A program made the translations under genes and the position numbers. The notes beneath the pieces were generated by a model, which ran no database searches, was not told the origin of the DNA, and saw only the letters and a program-made list of their open reading frames with translations. From Loktanella sp. M215 (GTDB lineage Bacteria; Pseudomonadota; Alphaproteobacteria; Rhodobacterales; Rhodobacteraceae): 64,000 nucleotides of DNA. Location of the stretch: contig NZ_WMEA01000001.1 of NCBI RefSeq assembly GCF_021735925.1, forward strand, positions 2,510,001 to 2,574,000, written 5' to 3'. Below are positions 16,852 to 27,058 of the stretch, one piece after another (position 1 is the first letter of the stretch; each line of letters begins with the position of its first letter).

Positions 16852-18012
16852 ATGAAACGTGCGACCCATCTCGAAGCCATCCGCCGCAGCCTGAACGTGA
16901 TCATGCTGATCTCGGTCTTCGTCACCTGCTACTTTGCCAAGGACCTGCTGCTGCCGGTGCTGCTGGGCTTTCTGATCGCGCTGACCCTGTCGCCCCTGTC
17001 GCGCGGTCTTTCACGAATCGGCATTCCGCACTGGGTCTCTGCCGTTGGTCTGATCGGCATCGTGGCGATTGCCATCGCCGCGCTGATCTACTTTGCCTCC
17101 GGGACGGTCGTGGGCTGGATGGACAGCGCGCGCAGCATGGGGACGGAACTCCAAATCAAGCTCAGTGGAGTTTTCCGGCAGTTGGAGCATGTGCGTCAGG
17201 CCGGTGCGGAGGTCGCCAACATGGGGGGGAATGCCGCGGATGGCGCTGATGTGCAGGAGGTCGTGGTCAAGCAGCCGACCCTGATCGACAGCGCCATGAA
17301 CGTCGTCAGCAGCGCGGGCGCTACGCTGGCCGTGTCGCTGGTGCTGGCGTCCTTTCTGCTGGCCTCGGGCGACATGTTCTACATCAAGCTGGTGCAGTCC
17401 TTCCCGACGATGAGCGGCAAGAAGCGCGCCCTGACGATGGTCTACGACATCGAACGCCGGGTGTCCCACTATCTGCTGACCATCGCGATAATCAACGCCT
17501 GTCTGGGCCTCTGCGTCGGGGCGGTGCTGTGGCTGATCGGCATGCCCTATGCCTACATCTGGGGCGTTGCCGCGTTTCTGCTGAACTTTCTGCCCTACCT
17601 TGGCGCCTTGACCGGCGTGGCGCTGGTGGCGGCCCTGTCGATTCTGACCTTCGACAGCTTTTCCTACGCGCTGCTGGCACCGGCCGCCTATCTGACGCTG
17701 ACCACGATCGAGGGTAATTTTGTGACCCCGATGCTGCTGGGCCGCCGGCTGGAGCTGAACACCGTCGCGGTCTTTCTGACCGTCGTGCTGTGGGGCTGGC
17801 TGTGGGGCATCGCGGGGGCGCTGGTCGCCGTGCCGTTCCTGGTTGTCTTCAAGGTCGTCGCAGACAACATCGAAGGCATGGAAATCGTCGGCAACTTTCT
17901 GGGCGCCGCCGACGAGGTACACGAGAAAGAGCCGGAGCCTGCTCCTGCCGCGGAAGAGCCGAGTGCCCAGCCGGATGATGTCGGCGACATGCATCCGACC
18001 GCCGTTGTCTGA
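16852..18012 (+). CDS. AI-2E family transporter (PerM-like membrane protein)
   Basis: Start at ATG 16852 (MKRATHLEAIRR); the open frame begins at 16753 but has no ribosome site there. The 386-residue protein has paired N-terminal helices, a soluble middle region (~residues 95-165), then a helix bundle with LNFLPYLGALTG and TIEGNFVTPMLLGRRLELNTV, both diagnostic of the AI-2E/TqsA/PerM family. Members export signals or exchange ions; the substrate here is unknown. The C-terminal ~30 residues are acidic and Pro-rich. It is on the plus strand, splitting an otherwise leftward run. Confidence 0.9.
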   Translation: MKRATHLEAIRRSLNVIMLISVFVTCYFAKDLLLPVLLGFLIALTLSPLSRGLSRIGIPHWVSAVGLIGIVAIAIAALIYFASGTVVGWMDSARSMGTELQIKLSGVFRQLEHVRQAGAEVANMGGNAADGADVQEVVVKQPTLIDSAMNVVSSAGATLAVSLVLASFLLASGDMFYIKLVQSFPTMSGKKRALTMVYDIERRVSHYLLTIAIINACLGLCVGAVLWLIGMPYAYIWGVAAFLLNFLPYLGALTGVALVAALSILTFDSFSYALLAPAAYLTLTTIEGNFVTPMLLGRRLELNTVAVFLTVVLWGWLWGIAGALVAVPFLVVFKVVADNIEGMEIVGNFLGAADEVHEKEPEPAPAAEEPSAQPDDVGDMHPTAVV

Positions 18013-18041
18013 CCCCTAATCGTGTCTGACAGTGGCCCGCC

Positions 18042-18602
18042 TTACTGAGGCGCGCCGCACTCACCGACCAGTTGCTGGTATTGCGTGGTGATCCAGGACA
18101 GGGTCGCCTCGGGGTCGCGGTCGGCGATCTGGCCGGTCATGCGGCCAAAGACTCGGGCCGACCGGCTGTCATCCACCATCGCGATGTTCTGCGATGTCAG
18201 CACCGTCTGGTAGACAAAGAACGCAACCGCCACGAGCAGGATGCCGCGGAATACGCCGAACAGGAACCCGGCACCCTGATCAAGCCCGTTCAGCGCCGAG
18301 CGCTGCACGACGGATGAAAACAGCGGCGTGAAGATCGACACCACGATCAGCGAGACGGCGAAGACGGCGGCGAAGGCCGCGATGATCGACAATTCGCAGC
18401 TGTCGCCGATGAACTTGTCGAGGCCGGGGATCTGCGCCACCAGCGGGCGCGCCTGATCGGCAAAGATGAAGGCCAGCACGGTCGCCCCGACCCATCCCGC
18501 GATCGCCATCGCTTCGCGGACCAGACCGCGACTGTAGGCCAGCAGCGCCGAGATGACGATGATTCCGGCCACGACGCCGTCGATGATGGTAAAACCGTCC
18601 AC
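18042..18602 (-). CDS. cvpA: CvpA family inner-membrane protein
   Basis: A 186-residue protein with four membrane segments and the CvpA start FTIIDGVVAGIIVISALLAYSRGLVREAM. This family is tied to colicin V production and purF co-transcription in E. coli and to envelope stress more widely. It lies 18 bp after radA. The C-terminal ~40 residues are soluble. Confidence 0.93.
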   Translation of the reverse strand: MDGFTIIDGVVAGIIVISALLAYSRGLVREAMAIAGWVGATVLAFIFADQARPLVAQIPGLDKFIGDSCELSIIAAFAAVFAVSLIVVSIFTPLFSSVVQRSALNGLDQGAGFLFGVFRGILLVAVAFFVYQTVLTSQNIAMVDDSRSARVFGRMTGQIADRDPEATLSWITTQYQQLVGECGAPQ

Positions 18603-18620
18603 TGGTCCACTCCCCGAAGG

Positions 18621-19994
<1,374 letters not shown>

Positions 19995-20037
19995 GTTCAC
20001 CTTTTGGACCAGTTTCGCGGCCGTGGCAACGGGGGCC

Positions 20038-20056
20038 GATTTTTCGGCCAAAAATC
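20038..20056. repeat. GATTTTT/AAAAATC hairpin upstream of radA
   Basis: GATTTTT-CGGCC-AAAAATC, 7-bp arms, 44 bp before the radA start and 20 bp after the PqiA-like stop. Similar CCGATTT-type stems occur at 57125-57147 (before rlmE) and 63383-63405. It may be a transcript-processing or attenuation hairpin. Confidence 0.4.
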
Positions 20057-20076
20057 CCAGGCACGCGGGACCGGTG

Positions 20077-20529
20077 TCACGCCCTTGCCGCGGACCGTGC
20101 CGAGAGGCCGGAGATCACGACCGAGGCCAGTACGCAGCCGGTAAAGACCCACAGGCCCCAGGCGGTTTCGACGCGTCCGATGCCGGCACCTTTCAGGATG
20201 ACGACATAGAGCGCCAGCAGAAATACGTCAGCCATGGCGAGTTTGCCGGCCCAGCTGAGCACCGGCAGCAGACGGGCGCTGAGCAGATCGTGGTGCAGCA
20301 GGGCCAGACCGATGGTCTTGAGCATCGGTGCAAAGAGGGCCAGTGCCGTGACCAGCAACGCCAGCAGCGGATCGTCCGGCCAGAGCGATTGAAGGCCAGA
20401 GATCACGCTGATGTCCGACAATCCGAACAGCGGCAACAGGCCTGCCCGCAGCAACGGGGCGAACCACGACAGCGGAAACAGGACCAGCAGCGCCAGATTG
20501 GCCCAGCGCAGCCCGCGCGGGGTCGTCAT
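20077..20529 (-). CDS. PqiA-like membrane protein (single paraquat-inducible protein A domain)
   Basis: A 150-residue protein with four membrane helices and the PqiA-domain features LLVLFPLSWFAPLL, the SVISGLQSLWPDD turn and KLAMADVFLLALYVVILK. Full PqiA has two such domains of ~200 residues; this is a single, compact copy without the zinc-finger-like CxxC. PqiA proteins work in intermembrane lipid transport with MCE proteins. No MCE gene is nearby. The start overlaps the preceding gene's stop by 4 bp. Confidence 0.8.
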   Translation of the reverse strand: MTTPRGLRWANLALLVLFPLSWFAPLLRAGLLPLFGLSDISVISGLQSLWPDDPLLALLVTALALFAPMLKTIGLALLHHDLLSARLLPVLSWAGKLAMADVFLLALYVVILKGAGIGRVETAWGLWVFTGCVLASVVISGLSARSAARA

Positions 20530-21341
20530 TCGGCAGCAGGCTTCTGCGGCATCGGCACGATATTGGTGCCACCGGCCCGGCGCTGTTCCTGCTGCGCACG
20601 CTCTGCCTCCAGTGATGCAGCATCGAGGCGTTCATCGTGTTCAAGCGCATAGCCCAGCAAGGGCAGCGTCGATTGCAGGCGGTCGTCCAGATAGGTCAGC
20701 TGGCTGGCGACGCGGGCCTCCTCGATCTCGACCTGATCGGACCAGGCACGGATCTGTTCGCAGATATGCAGCGCCTCGACGATGCGCTCCTGCTGCTCTT
20801 CGGCGGCCTGCTGGCGCTGGCGCAAAAAGGCCTTGGCGCGGGCGACGCGTTCGACGGAATAGACCTCTGCCAGATGGCGGCTTTGGACGCTCATCTGGGC
20901 CGCGACTTCCAGCACGCCGCCTTCGAGTTGCGGCAGGTCGGGGTGGTCGCGCAGATAGGCGAGGCGGTCGCGCACGGCATCGAATTCGGAACTGAGCGTG
21001 AAGACACCGGCCCGGTCGGCAGCGTGGACGGCGTGATAGGCGCGGGCCACGTCGTCCATCCGGATGTGAAAATTCCGGTGGCTGTTTTCCAGCGCCAGCA
21101 TGCGGACCGTCGTGGGCAGGAAAAACGCCATGGCCCCCAGCATCGCGGTCAAAGCACCCTGAATCCAGGGGCCGGCGTTGGGGTAGGGGACACCGCCCAG
21201 CGTGGCGGTCAGGTCCAGCCAGTCGGCCAGACCTGCGATACACAGCAGCGTATAGAAAACAGCGGCAAAGGCGAAGACGGCCACGACGAAAAGCGCCGTC
21301 ACATGCAGGATGCGGATGCCGTCGCGCAGGGAAAAGGTCAT
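20526..21341 (-). CDS. membrane-anchored coiled-coil protein of unknown function
   Basis: A 271-residue protein. There are two N-terminal membrane helices (residues ~12-38 and ~60-80), then a long helical, Gln/Glu/Arg-rich region (~residues 100-245) with heptad-like spacing, for example AFLRQRQQAAEEQQERIVEAL. A Pro-ending tail follows. No enzymatic motif is visible. Its stop overlaps the start of the PqiA-like gene (ATGA), so the two proteins are made together and may act together at the inner membrane. Confidence 0.7.
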   Translation of the reverse strand: MTFSLRDGIRILHVTALFVVAVFAFAAVFYTLLCIAGLADWLDLTATLGGVPYPNAGPWIQGALTAMLGAMAFFLPTTVRMLALENSHRNFHIRMDDVARAYHAVHAADRAGVFTLSSEFDAVRDRLAYLRDHPDLPQLEGGVLEVAAQMSVQSRHLAEVYSVERVARAKAFLRQRQQAAEEQQERIVEALHICEQIRAWSDQVEIEEARVASQLTYLDDRLQSTLPLLGYALEHDERLDAASLEAERAQQEQRRAGGTNIVPMPQKPAAE

Positions 21342-21715
21342 ATCAAAGCGGTCCCGTGGGATGATCGTAAAATAGTAAAGAAAGGATGAATGGATTTTTC
21401 GGCCAGGTCCATCACAATGAACCGGCGCGCGTGATGCATCGTTTCCTATTTGGAAACAATTACATGCAGTCGACTGATGCGACGGTGGAATTGTGCAGCA
21501 GAAGACCGGCCTTCAGCCGAAAATTGCGGTAGGACAGGCTGGTTCAGGCGACGAAGCCGCAGACCGCAGGCGCACGGCTTCTGTTGCGTGGCGAAACAAT
21601 GCACGGACGCCTTGAACGTGAATTTTCAAAAATATGGCAAACCTGTGGCGTTTGACGCTCTGTCCGACGCCTTGGGTGCATTTTGCTGTCATGCGGGTGG
21701 CGAATCGCCCGGAGA
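21342..21715. other. 374-bp gap between alr and the coiled-coil protein gene
   Basis: No gene is supported. It holds a 17-bp inverted repeat, GTTTCC-TATTT-GGAAAC, at 21441-21457, inside an AT-richer patch likely to contain the promoter for the leftward coiled-coil/PqiA genes. The part next to alr looks like a 3' untranslated region without a clear terminator. Confidence 0.5.
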
Positions 21716-22750
21716 TCAGCCGACGTAGCGCCGGGAATAACGGTTGCCGAGGCTGGTCAGGATCTCGTAGCCGATGGTGCCGCCGGTCTGGGCGAGACGG
21801 TCCACCGGCTGTTCCGCGCAGAGGATGGCAAGGGAGGCGGGATCGTCGCGCAGGTCGGTGATGTCGACCGTGATCGCGTCCATCGAGATGCGGCCGACCA
21901 GCGGGCAGGCGTTCGGTCCGTGCCACAGCATCGCACCGCGCGCCAGCGCCCGGTGCAGCCCGTCCGCGTAGCCCGCGGCAACGGTCGCCAGCCGCGTCGG
22001 ACGCTCGGCCTGCCAGGAGTTGCCATAGCCCACGACTTCGCCCGCGGTCAGGTCGCGGATCTGCACGACGGGCAGGTCGAGGCGCACGACGGGGCGGGCA
22101 TCCTCGAAGGGCAGGCCGCCGTAAAGGCCGATGCCGGGGCGGCATTCGTCAAAATGATACTCCGGCCCGAGCAGTATGCCGCCGGTCGCGGCGAGGCTGC
22201 GCGGCGTCGTGATGCCGTCGGTCATCTGGTGAAACACGTCGAGCTGGTAGGGGTTCATCGGGTGGTCTGGCTCGTCCGCACAGGCGAGGTGCGACATGAC
22301 GACGACGGGCTTGCGGCGCAGGGCCTCTTCGGCCACGGCGGCCCAATCGTCCCATTCCAGCCCCAGCCGGTTCATGCCGGTATCGAGTTGCAGGCCGAAG
22401 GGCGCGTCTGGCAGCGCTTCGAAATGGCGCTTGATCTGGTCGAGGGAGTTCAGGATCGGGATGAGGTTCAGGTCCGCGATGATGTCGGTGTCGCCGCGCA
22501 TGTGACCGGTCAGCACCCGGATCTGCGCCTTGTCGCCGACGGCGGCGCGGATCGCGGCGCCTTCCTCGGCCATGGCGACGTAGAAGGTGCGCACGCCTTG
22601 CTTGGCCAGCGTCTTGGCCACGCGGTCCGATCCCAACCCGTAGGCGTCGGCCTTGATGACCGCGGCGGTGTCGCAGGAGGTCAGCGCATTCAGGCTGCGC
22701 CAGTTGGCCGCGAGGGCCGCAAGGTCGATGGTCAGGTGTCCGGTGCTCAT
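21716..22750 (-). CDS. alr: alanine racemase
   Basis: Start at the ATG of [10 protein letters not shown] (22750). The 344-residue PLP enzyme supplies D-alanine for peptidoglycan. The PLP lysine is in [12 protein letters not shown] (residue ~38), and the C-terminal domain carries the catalytic Tyr in [38 protein letters not shown] and [14 protein letters not shown] are further family blocks. It is transcribed leftward from dnaB towards radA, a frequent order in this group. Confidence 0.96.
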   Translation of the reverse strand: MSTGHLTIDLAALAANWRSLNALTSCDTAAVIKADAYGLGSDRVAKTLAKQGVRTFYVAMAEEGAAIRAAVGDKAQIRVLTGHMRGDTDIIADLNLIPILNSLDQIKRHFEALPDAPFGLQLDTGMNRLGLEWDDWAAVAEEALRRKPVVVMSHLACADEPDHPMNPYQLDVFHQMTDGITTPRSLAATGGILLGPEYHFDECRPGIGLYGGLPFEDARPVVRLDLPVVQIRDLTAGEVVGYGNSWQAERPTRLATVAAGYADGLHRALARGAMLWHGPNACPLVGRISMDAITVDITDLRDDPASLAILCAEQPVDRLAQTGGTIGYEILTSLGNRYSRRYVG

Positions 22751-22797
22751 GCCCGGTCTTTTGACAGGCCGGGGGCGTTGCGGCAAGAGGCTGCTAT

Positions 22798-22851
22798 GGC
22801 CTTGCGGTGCAAGGCCAGCCTCCGGCGGGAGTATTTGCGAAAAAGCGAGGA
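22798..22851 (+). repeat. dispersed intergenic element, copy G (GAAAA-GCGAGGA subtype) with hairpin
   Basis: Perfect hairpin GGCCTTGC-GGT-GCAAGGCC (22798-22816), then GGGAGTATTTGCGAAAAAGC and GAGGACG. It occupies the gap between the alr start and the stop of the next gene. Confidence 0.65.
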
Positions 22852-22853
22852 CG

Positions 22854-23630
22854 TCAGTCGGATGCGGTCGTCAGGCGGTAGCTCTGCATCTCGTCCGGGG
22901 TCAGCAGGTAGATCTCGTCCGGCGGGGTGACGAGGGCGTGGCGCATGATCAGCGGGTCGATGTCCATATCGGCGAGGTAGCCCATGACCTCGCCCTGGCC
23001 GCGCTGGATATCCTCGACCGCCATGAAGGCTGGCAGGGCGGTGTTTTCGCCAAAATAGTGCTGGTGGACGCCGACGAGGGCGCCATCCTCGACCGTGCGG
23101 ATGGTGCCTGCGGCCAGCAGGTAGGGGCAGGCGGAGAGACAGATGTCGGTGGCGGTCATGCGGGTGGCGAGGCCGAGGGCGCGCAGGGTGCGGCCCATGG
23201 CCAACGCGTCCTGCACCGAGCCGCCGGGGGAGTTGAGGAAGGCCTGCGTGGGGGTGGGGTCCACGGTGGTCAGGAAGTCGGTCAGGCGGTCGGCGTCGCC
23301 GGGGGCGATCTGACCGGTCAGGGTGATCGTCGGCTCTCCGTTCCAGACGGTATCGACGAAGTCGAGGCGCGACGGCATGTCGGTCGTCGTGGGGATCGGG
23401 CGCGAGCCGGGGCGGGCGGGGCGCGGGTCGATCTGCCGGGGATCGTAGCGGCGGGTCTGGTCGCCGGGACCGGGCGGCTGCGTGATCGCTGGCGCGCTGG
23501 AGGGCATCGCGATCTGCGGCAGGACGCGGGCGATGTCGGACCCCAGCAGGACGGCGGCAAAGACCAGTTGCAGGCCGAAGATCCAGCGCAGCATCCGGCC
23601 AGCAGACCAGCGGGCGGGCCTTGCCATCAT
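22854..23630 (-). CDS. ClpP/crotonase-fold periplasmic protein (COG3904-like)
   Basis: A 258-residue protein with one N-terminal membrane anchor (residues ~13-35), a Pro/Arg-rich linker and a ClpP-like domain from ~residue 95. Motifs: [33 protein letters not shown] and [14 protein letters not shown]. The last occupies the position of the ClpP catalytic Ser block, with a Ser flanked by two Cys, then VGVHQHYF, where a catalytic His would be. Proteins of this type are annotated as predicted periplasmic proteins; peptidase activity is not shown. The start (ATGATG) overlaps the stop of the upstream gene. Confidence 0.75.
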   Translation of the reverse strand: MMARPARWSAGRMLRWIFGLQLVFAAVLLGSDIARVLPQIAMPSSAPAITQPPGPGDQTRRYDPRQIDPRPARPGSRPIPTTTDMPSRLDFVDTVWNGEPTITLTGQIAPGDADRLTDFLTTVDPTPTQAFLNSPGGSVQDALAMGRTLRALGLATRMTATDICLSACPYLLAAGTIRTVEDGALVGVHQHYFGENTALPAFMAVEDIQRGQGEVMGYLADMDIDPLIMRHALVTPPDEIYLLTPDEMQSYRLTTASD

Positions 23631-24904
23631 TCGGCGGGGGTCTTCTGGCGGTCGAGGCGTGTCACGGTGCCCTCGGTCCGGTCGAGGGAGGTTTCCATGT
23701 CGCGCATCGCGTTGATCGCGGCGCGCAGTTCCGACAGGGTCATCGAATCCTCGGCCGCCGTGCCGTCGCGGCCCGCGCGGATCGCGGCTTGGGTCACGGC
23801 AAGAATCAGCACCAGTACGGCGGGCAGCAGGTCGATGGCGATGGCGCCGGCCCAGCTGGGGATGAAGTTGCCGGCATAGAGGATCACCGCGTCGGCGGCG
23901 CTGATCGGGGTGTAGCTGATGTCGGCGGGGGGCGTCATCGCCAGCACGTCCTGTGCCGCGGCCTGCAGGGTGGTGGCGCGCTGCTGCAGCACGCCCAGAA
24001 CCGAATCGATGGTCGCCTGCTGGCCCGCGCGGGTGTCGCTGTTCGACCCGTCGAGGCTGGGGAGCACCACCGCATCCGCCAGATCGGTCGCGGCGCGGTT
24101 CACCAGCGGCGCCACGGAGAGTTGGCGCAACTGGGTGATGACATTGGCGAGGCGGACGGCTTCCTCGCTGAAGGGGACGGAGCGGGCCTCGACCGGGCCT
24201 TGATCGACCGTGAGGGCGCGCATGCGCGACAGGATCGCGTTGCCTTCAGCAAAGGCCTGTTCGACGAGGGGCTGCTGTGCGGTGATCTGTGCTTCGAGTG
24301 CTGCCAGTTCGTCGGATTTCTGGCGCAGCAGGCGGAAGACGGCGCCTTGTCCGGCGAAGCCCGACAGCTGGCCGGTCGCCTCCTGCTCGCTCAGGTCGTC
24401 GAAGGACTGGCGCACGCGGGCCACGTCGCGGGAGAGGCTTTGCGCAGACTGGGTGATCTCGTCGGCCCGCTCCAGTGCTGTCTGGTATTGCTGCACCGTT
24501 TCGGCCAGGTGCTGTTCGACGGCCGCGGCGCCCGCGAGGGCGGCGGCGTTCAGCCATGACGACATTGCGATGATCGCAAGGCTGCCCAGAACCATCGACA
24601 GCCCGAGGCCGATGCGGGCGGTGGCGGTGTGAACCGCCGGCAGCAGGCGCATCATGTAGGACCAGAAGACGTAGATCCCGACCGAGACGGCGACGGAATA
24701 GGCCAGAGCCGCGAAGACCGACAGCGCGCCGTTGTCATCGAGCAGCGAGGACACGCCGAGGTAGGTGTAGATGCCCGAGGCCACCGCCAATACGCCGAGG
24801 GCGGTGCCGGTGATGCTTTCGAGCCAGACGACGTGGGATTCCAGATCGCGGGCGTTGCGAATGTTGCGGGCCTCGGTGCGGGACAGGCGGGACTCGTCGG
24901 TCAT
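23627..24904 (-). CDS. large coiled-coil inner-membrane protein, unknown
   Basis: A 425-residue protein. Three membrane helices lie in residues ~30-140, followed by a long periplasmic-looking helical region (~140-330; EQHLAETVQQYQTALERADEI, quoted in part) and a further helix (AIDLLPAVLVLILAVTQAAI) at ~350-370. A cytoplasmic tail ends with LRAAINAMRDMETSLDR. The overall plan, membrane-coil-membrane, resembles stress/scaffold proteins but no family is recognised. It is translationally coupled to the downstream ClpP-fold gene, suggesting a membrane scaffold with a protease-like partner. Confidence 0.75.
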   Translation of the reverse strand: MTDESRLSRTEARNIRNARDLESHVVWLESITGTALGVLAVASGIYTYLGVSSLLDDNGALSVFAALAYSVAVSVGIYVFWSYMMRLLPAVHTATARIGLGLSMVLGSLAIIAMSSWLNAAALAGAAAVEQHLAETVQQYQTALERADEITQSAQSLSRDVARVRQSFDDLSEQEATGQLSGFAGQGAVFRLLRQKSDELAALEAQITAQQPLVEQAFAEGNAILSRMRALTVDQGPVEARSVPFSEEAVRLANVITQLRQLSVAPLVNRAATDLADAVVLPSLDGSNSDTRAGQQATIDSVLGVLQQRATTLQAAAQDVLAMTPPADISYTPISAADAVILYAGNFIPSWAGAIAIDLLPAVLVLILAVTQAAIRAGRDGTAAEDSMTLSELRAAINAMRDMETSLDRTEGTVTRLDRQKTPAE

Positions 24905-24991
24905 GGGGGCCCTTTCGGCTGTTCATCTCAAGATAGGGGGCCAAGCGACGGTTGCAAATGACAGGGCCGTGGGCTGGCCGTTCCGGCCCGC

Positions 24992-25047
24992 GTGGAGGTT
25001 TTGCACCTCCACACCTCCGCAAAGTATTTTCAACCAGAAGAAGGGGG
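24992..25047 (+). repeat. dispersed intergenic element, copy D (ACCAGAAGAAG subtype) with hairpin
   Basis: Hairpin GTGGAGG-TTTTGCA-CCTCCAC (24992-25012), then ACCTCCGCAAAGTATTTTCA and ACCAGAAGAAGGGGGG. It separates the coiled-coil protein gene from the 3' tail of the GNAT pseudogene. Confidence 0.7.
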
Positions 25048-25068
25048 GCGTCAGGTCAGACGTTTCGC

Positions 25069-25374
25069 CTAGCGGGGACCGGGGTGGCGGCGGGTGGTGC
25101 CCATGGCCTGAGAGGCGGCCTGTGCACCGGTGTTGCCCTAGTCGGTTCCGATGGTGACGTAAGTGCAACCAAGCGACTTGGCGTGGTCTTCGACCGGCGG
25201 GATCATGGGGCGCCTGACGCCGCGGCCGCGCCAGTCCGGCGCGACATAGATGTGGTGTAGATCAAGGCCGCGCCGGTCGTGCGCGGTGGGCAGCATCAGG
25301 GCGTCGGACATCCGGACGAGGTCCGCGATGTTTGCAGGCGCCACCGGGCGGGCGTCAAAATCCGACGTCGCCAC
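25069..25374 (-). pseudogene. GNAT-family acetyltransferase remnant with in-frame stop
   Basis: The frame opens at ATG 25374 (overlapping the dnaB 3' end by 20 bp) and shows the GNAT acetyl-CoA motif region IYVAPDWRGRGV followed by HAKSLGCTYVTIGTD. A TAG at 25138-25140 interrupts it. The same frame then continues with GNTGAQAASQAMGTTRR, the expected GNAT tail (compare N-x-GAQxFYxxMGF), to a TAG at 25069-25071. Residues between the N-terminus and the beta4 strand also seem missing: only ~40 precede IYVAP where ~70 are usual. A decayed gene is the best reading. Confidence 0.75.
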
Positions 25375-26860
25375 CGGGGCCGCCGTCCTGCTGCCAGGGC
25401 TTCACGAGGTTGCCGAAGCGGGTAAAGCGGCCTTCGAACGACAGTTCCACCGTGCCGATGGGGCCATGGCGCTGCTTGCCGATGACGACCTCGGCCTTGC
25501 CGCGCAGGCGCTCCATTTCCTCCTGCCAGATGGCGATCTTGTCCATCTCGTGATCACCCGGTTTTTCGCGTTCCTTGTAGTATTCCTCGCGGAACACGAA
25601 CATCACGACGTCGGCGTCCTGCTCGATCGAGCCGGATTCGCGCAGGTCGGACAGTTGTGGGCGCTTGTCCTCGCGGTTTTCGACCTGACGGGACAGCTGC
25701 GACAGCGCGATGACCGGGATCATCAACTCCTTGGCGATGGCCTTGAGGCCCATCGTGATTTCGGAGATTTCATTCACGCGGTTTTCACTGCGTCCGGTGC
25801 CGCGGACCAGTTGCAGGTAGTCCACCACCAGCACGTCGAGGCCATGGGTCCGTTTCAACCGGCGCGCCCGTGCGGCAAGCTGGGAAATAGGCAGGGCGGG
25901 GGTGTCGTCGATGAAGAGCGGGCAGGATTCGAGCTGCTTGGCGGCGTCCACGAAACGGCGGAACTCCACCTCTGTCATGTCGCCGCGGCGGATCTGTTCG
26001 GATGGCACCTCGGCGGCTTCCGACAGGATCCGGGCGGCGAGCTGTTCGGCGGACATTTCGAGCGAGTAGAAGCCCACGACGCCGCCGTTGACCGCCCCTT
26101 CGGTGCCGTCATGCAAGGTGCCCTTCTTGTAGGCCTTGGCGATGTTGTAGGCGATGTTGGTCGCCAGCGAGGTCTTGCCCATGGACGGGCGGCCCGCAAG
26201 AATTAGAAGGTCGGACTTGTGCAACCCGCCCAGCTTTTTATCCAGATCGACAAGACCGGTTGACACGCCGGCCAGCCCCCCGTCGCGCTGGTACGCAGCG
26301 TTGGCCACGTTCACCGCGTCGGTCACGGCCCGCAGGAAGGATTGAAAGCCGCTTTCCGAGGTGCCGCTTTCGGCCAGCGCGTAAAGCGCCTGTTCCGCCT
26401 CGACGATCTGATCCTTGGGCTCAGACGCCACATCGACCTTGGACGCCTTGGACGAAATGGTTTGCCCCACCTGAATCAGCTGACGCCGGATCGCGAGGTC
26501 GTAGATCATCTGCGCGTAGTCCCGCGCGGCAAAGGCCGAGGTGGCAGAGGCCGCAAGCCGCACGAGGTAGGCACCGCCGCCAAGTTCCTGCAGGCCCTCG
26601 TCATCCTCCATGTAGGATTTCAGCGTGACGGGACTGGCCAGCGCATTCTTGGACAGGCGCGCCGCGGCGCAGTCGAAGATGCGGGCGTGGACGGGATCGT
26701 AGAAATGCTGGGGGCCGACGACGCTCGCGATGCGGTCGAAGATGTCGTTGTTGGTCAGGATCGCGCCCAGCAACTGTTGTTCCGCCTCGATCGAATGCGG
26801 CATCGTGTCGACGCTCGCCTCGGCTGTGCCGGTCGCGTTGAAAATGCTGATTTCATTCAT
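25355..26860 (-). CDS. dnaB: replicative DNA helicase DnaB
   Basis: Start at the ATG of MNEISIFNATG (26860); an upstream frame to 26908 is not needed. The 501-residue hexameric helicase unwinds DNA at the fork. The N-terminal DnaB domain (PHSIEAEQQLLGAIL) is followed by the RecA-fold domain with Walker A LAGRPSMGKTSLATNIA, Walker B-like LDVLVVDYLQLV and the SQLSRQVENR motif (arginine and sensor region). The C-terminus is the usual Gly-rich end. It is transcribed leftward towards alr. Confidence 0.97.
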   Translation of the reverse strand: MNEISIFNATGTAEASVDTMPHSIEAEQQLLGAILTNNDIFDRIASVVGPQHFYDPVHARIFDCAAARLSKNALASPVTLKSYMEDDEGLQELGGGAYLVRLAASATSAFAARDYAQMIYDLAIRRQLIQVGQTISSKASKVDVASEPKDQIVEAEQALYALAESGTSESGFQSFLRAVTDAVNVANAAYQRDGGLAGVSTGLVDLDKKLGGLHKSDLLILAGRPSMGKTSLATNIAYNIAKAYKKGTLHDGTEGAVNGGVVGFYSLEMSAEQLAARILSEAAEVPSEQIRRGDMTEVEFRRFVDAAKQLESCPLFIDDTPALPISQLAARARRLKRTHGLDVLVVDYLQLVRGTGRSENRVNEISEITMGLKAIAKELMIPVIALSQLSRQVENREDKRPQLSDLRESGSIEQDADVVMFVFREEYYKEREKPGDHEMDKIAIWQEEMERLRGKAEVVIGKQRHGPIGTVELSFEGRFTRFGNLVKPWQQDGGPGGDVGF

Positions 26861-27058
26861 CGGATGCCTGTCCCCTCGGTCGGTTGCCACTGTGCGCGTG
26901 GTTTGCACCGGTCATAAACCAGCGGTGGCGCGGACCCAAATTGTATATTTCTGTGGATAGGTCGCCCTGCGCACATCTAGCACAAGATGGGCCAGATCGC
27001 TACCGCCGGCGTCCAGATCTGGTATTCTATGACCCGGCGGAATTTGGCCGGACTGTCG

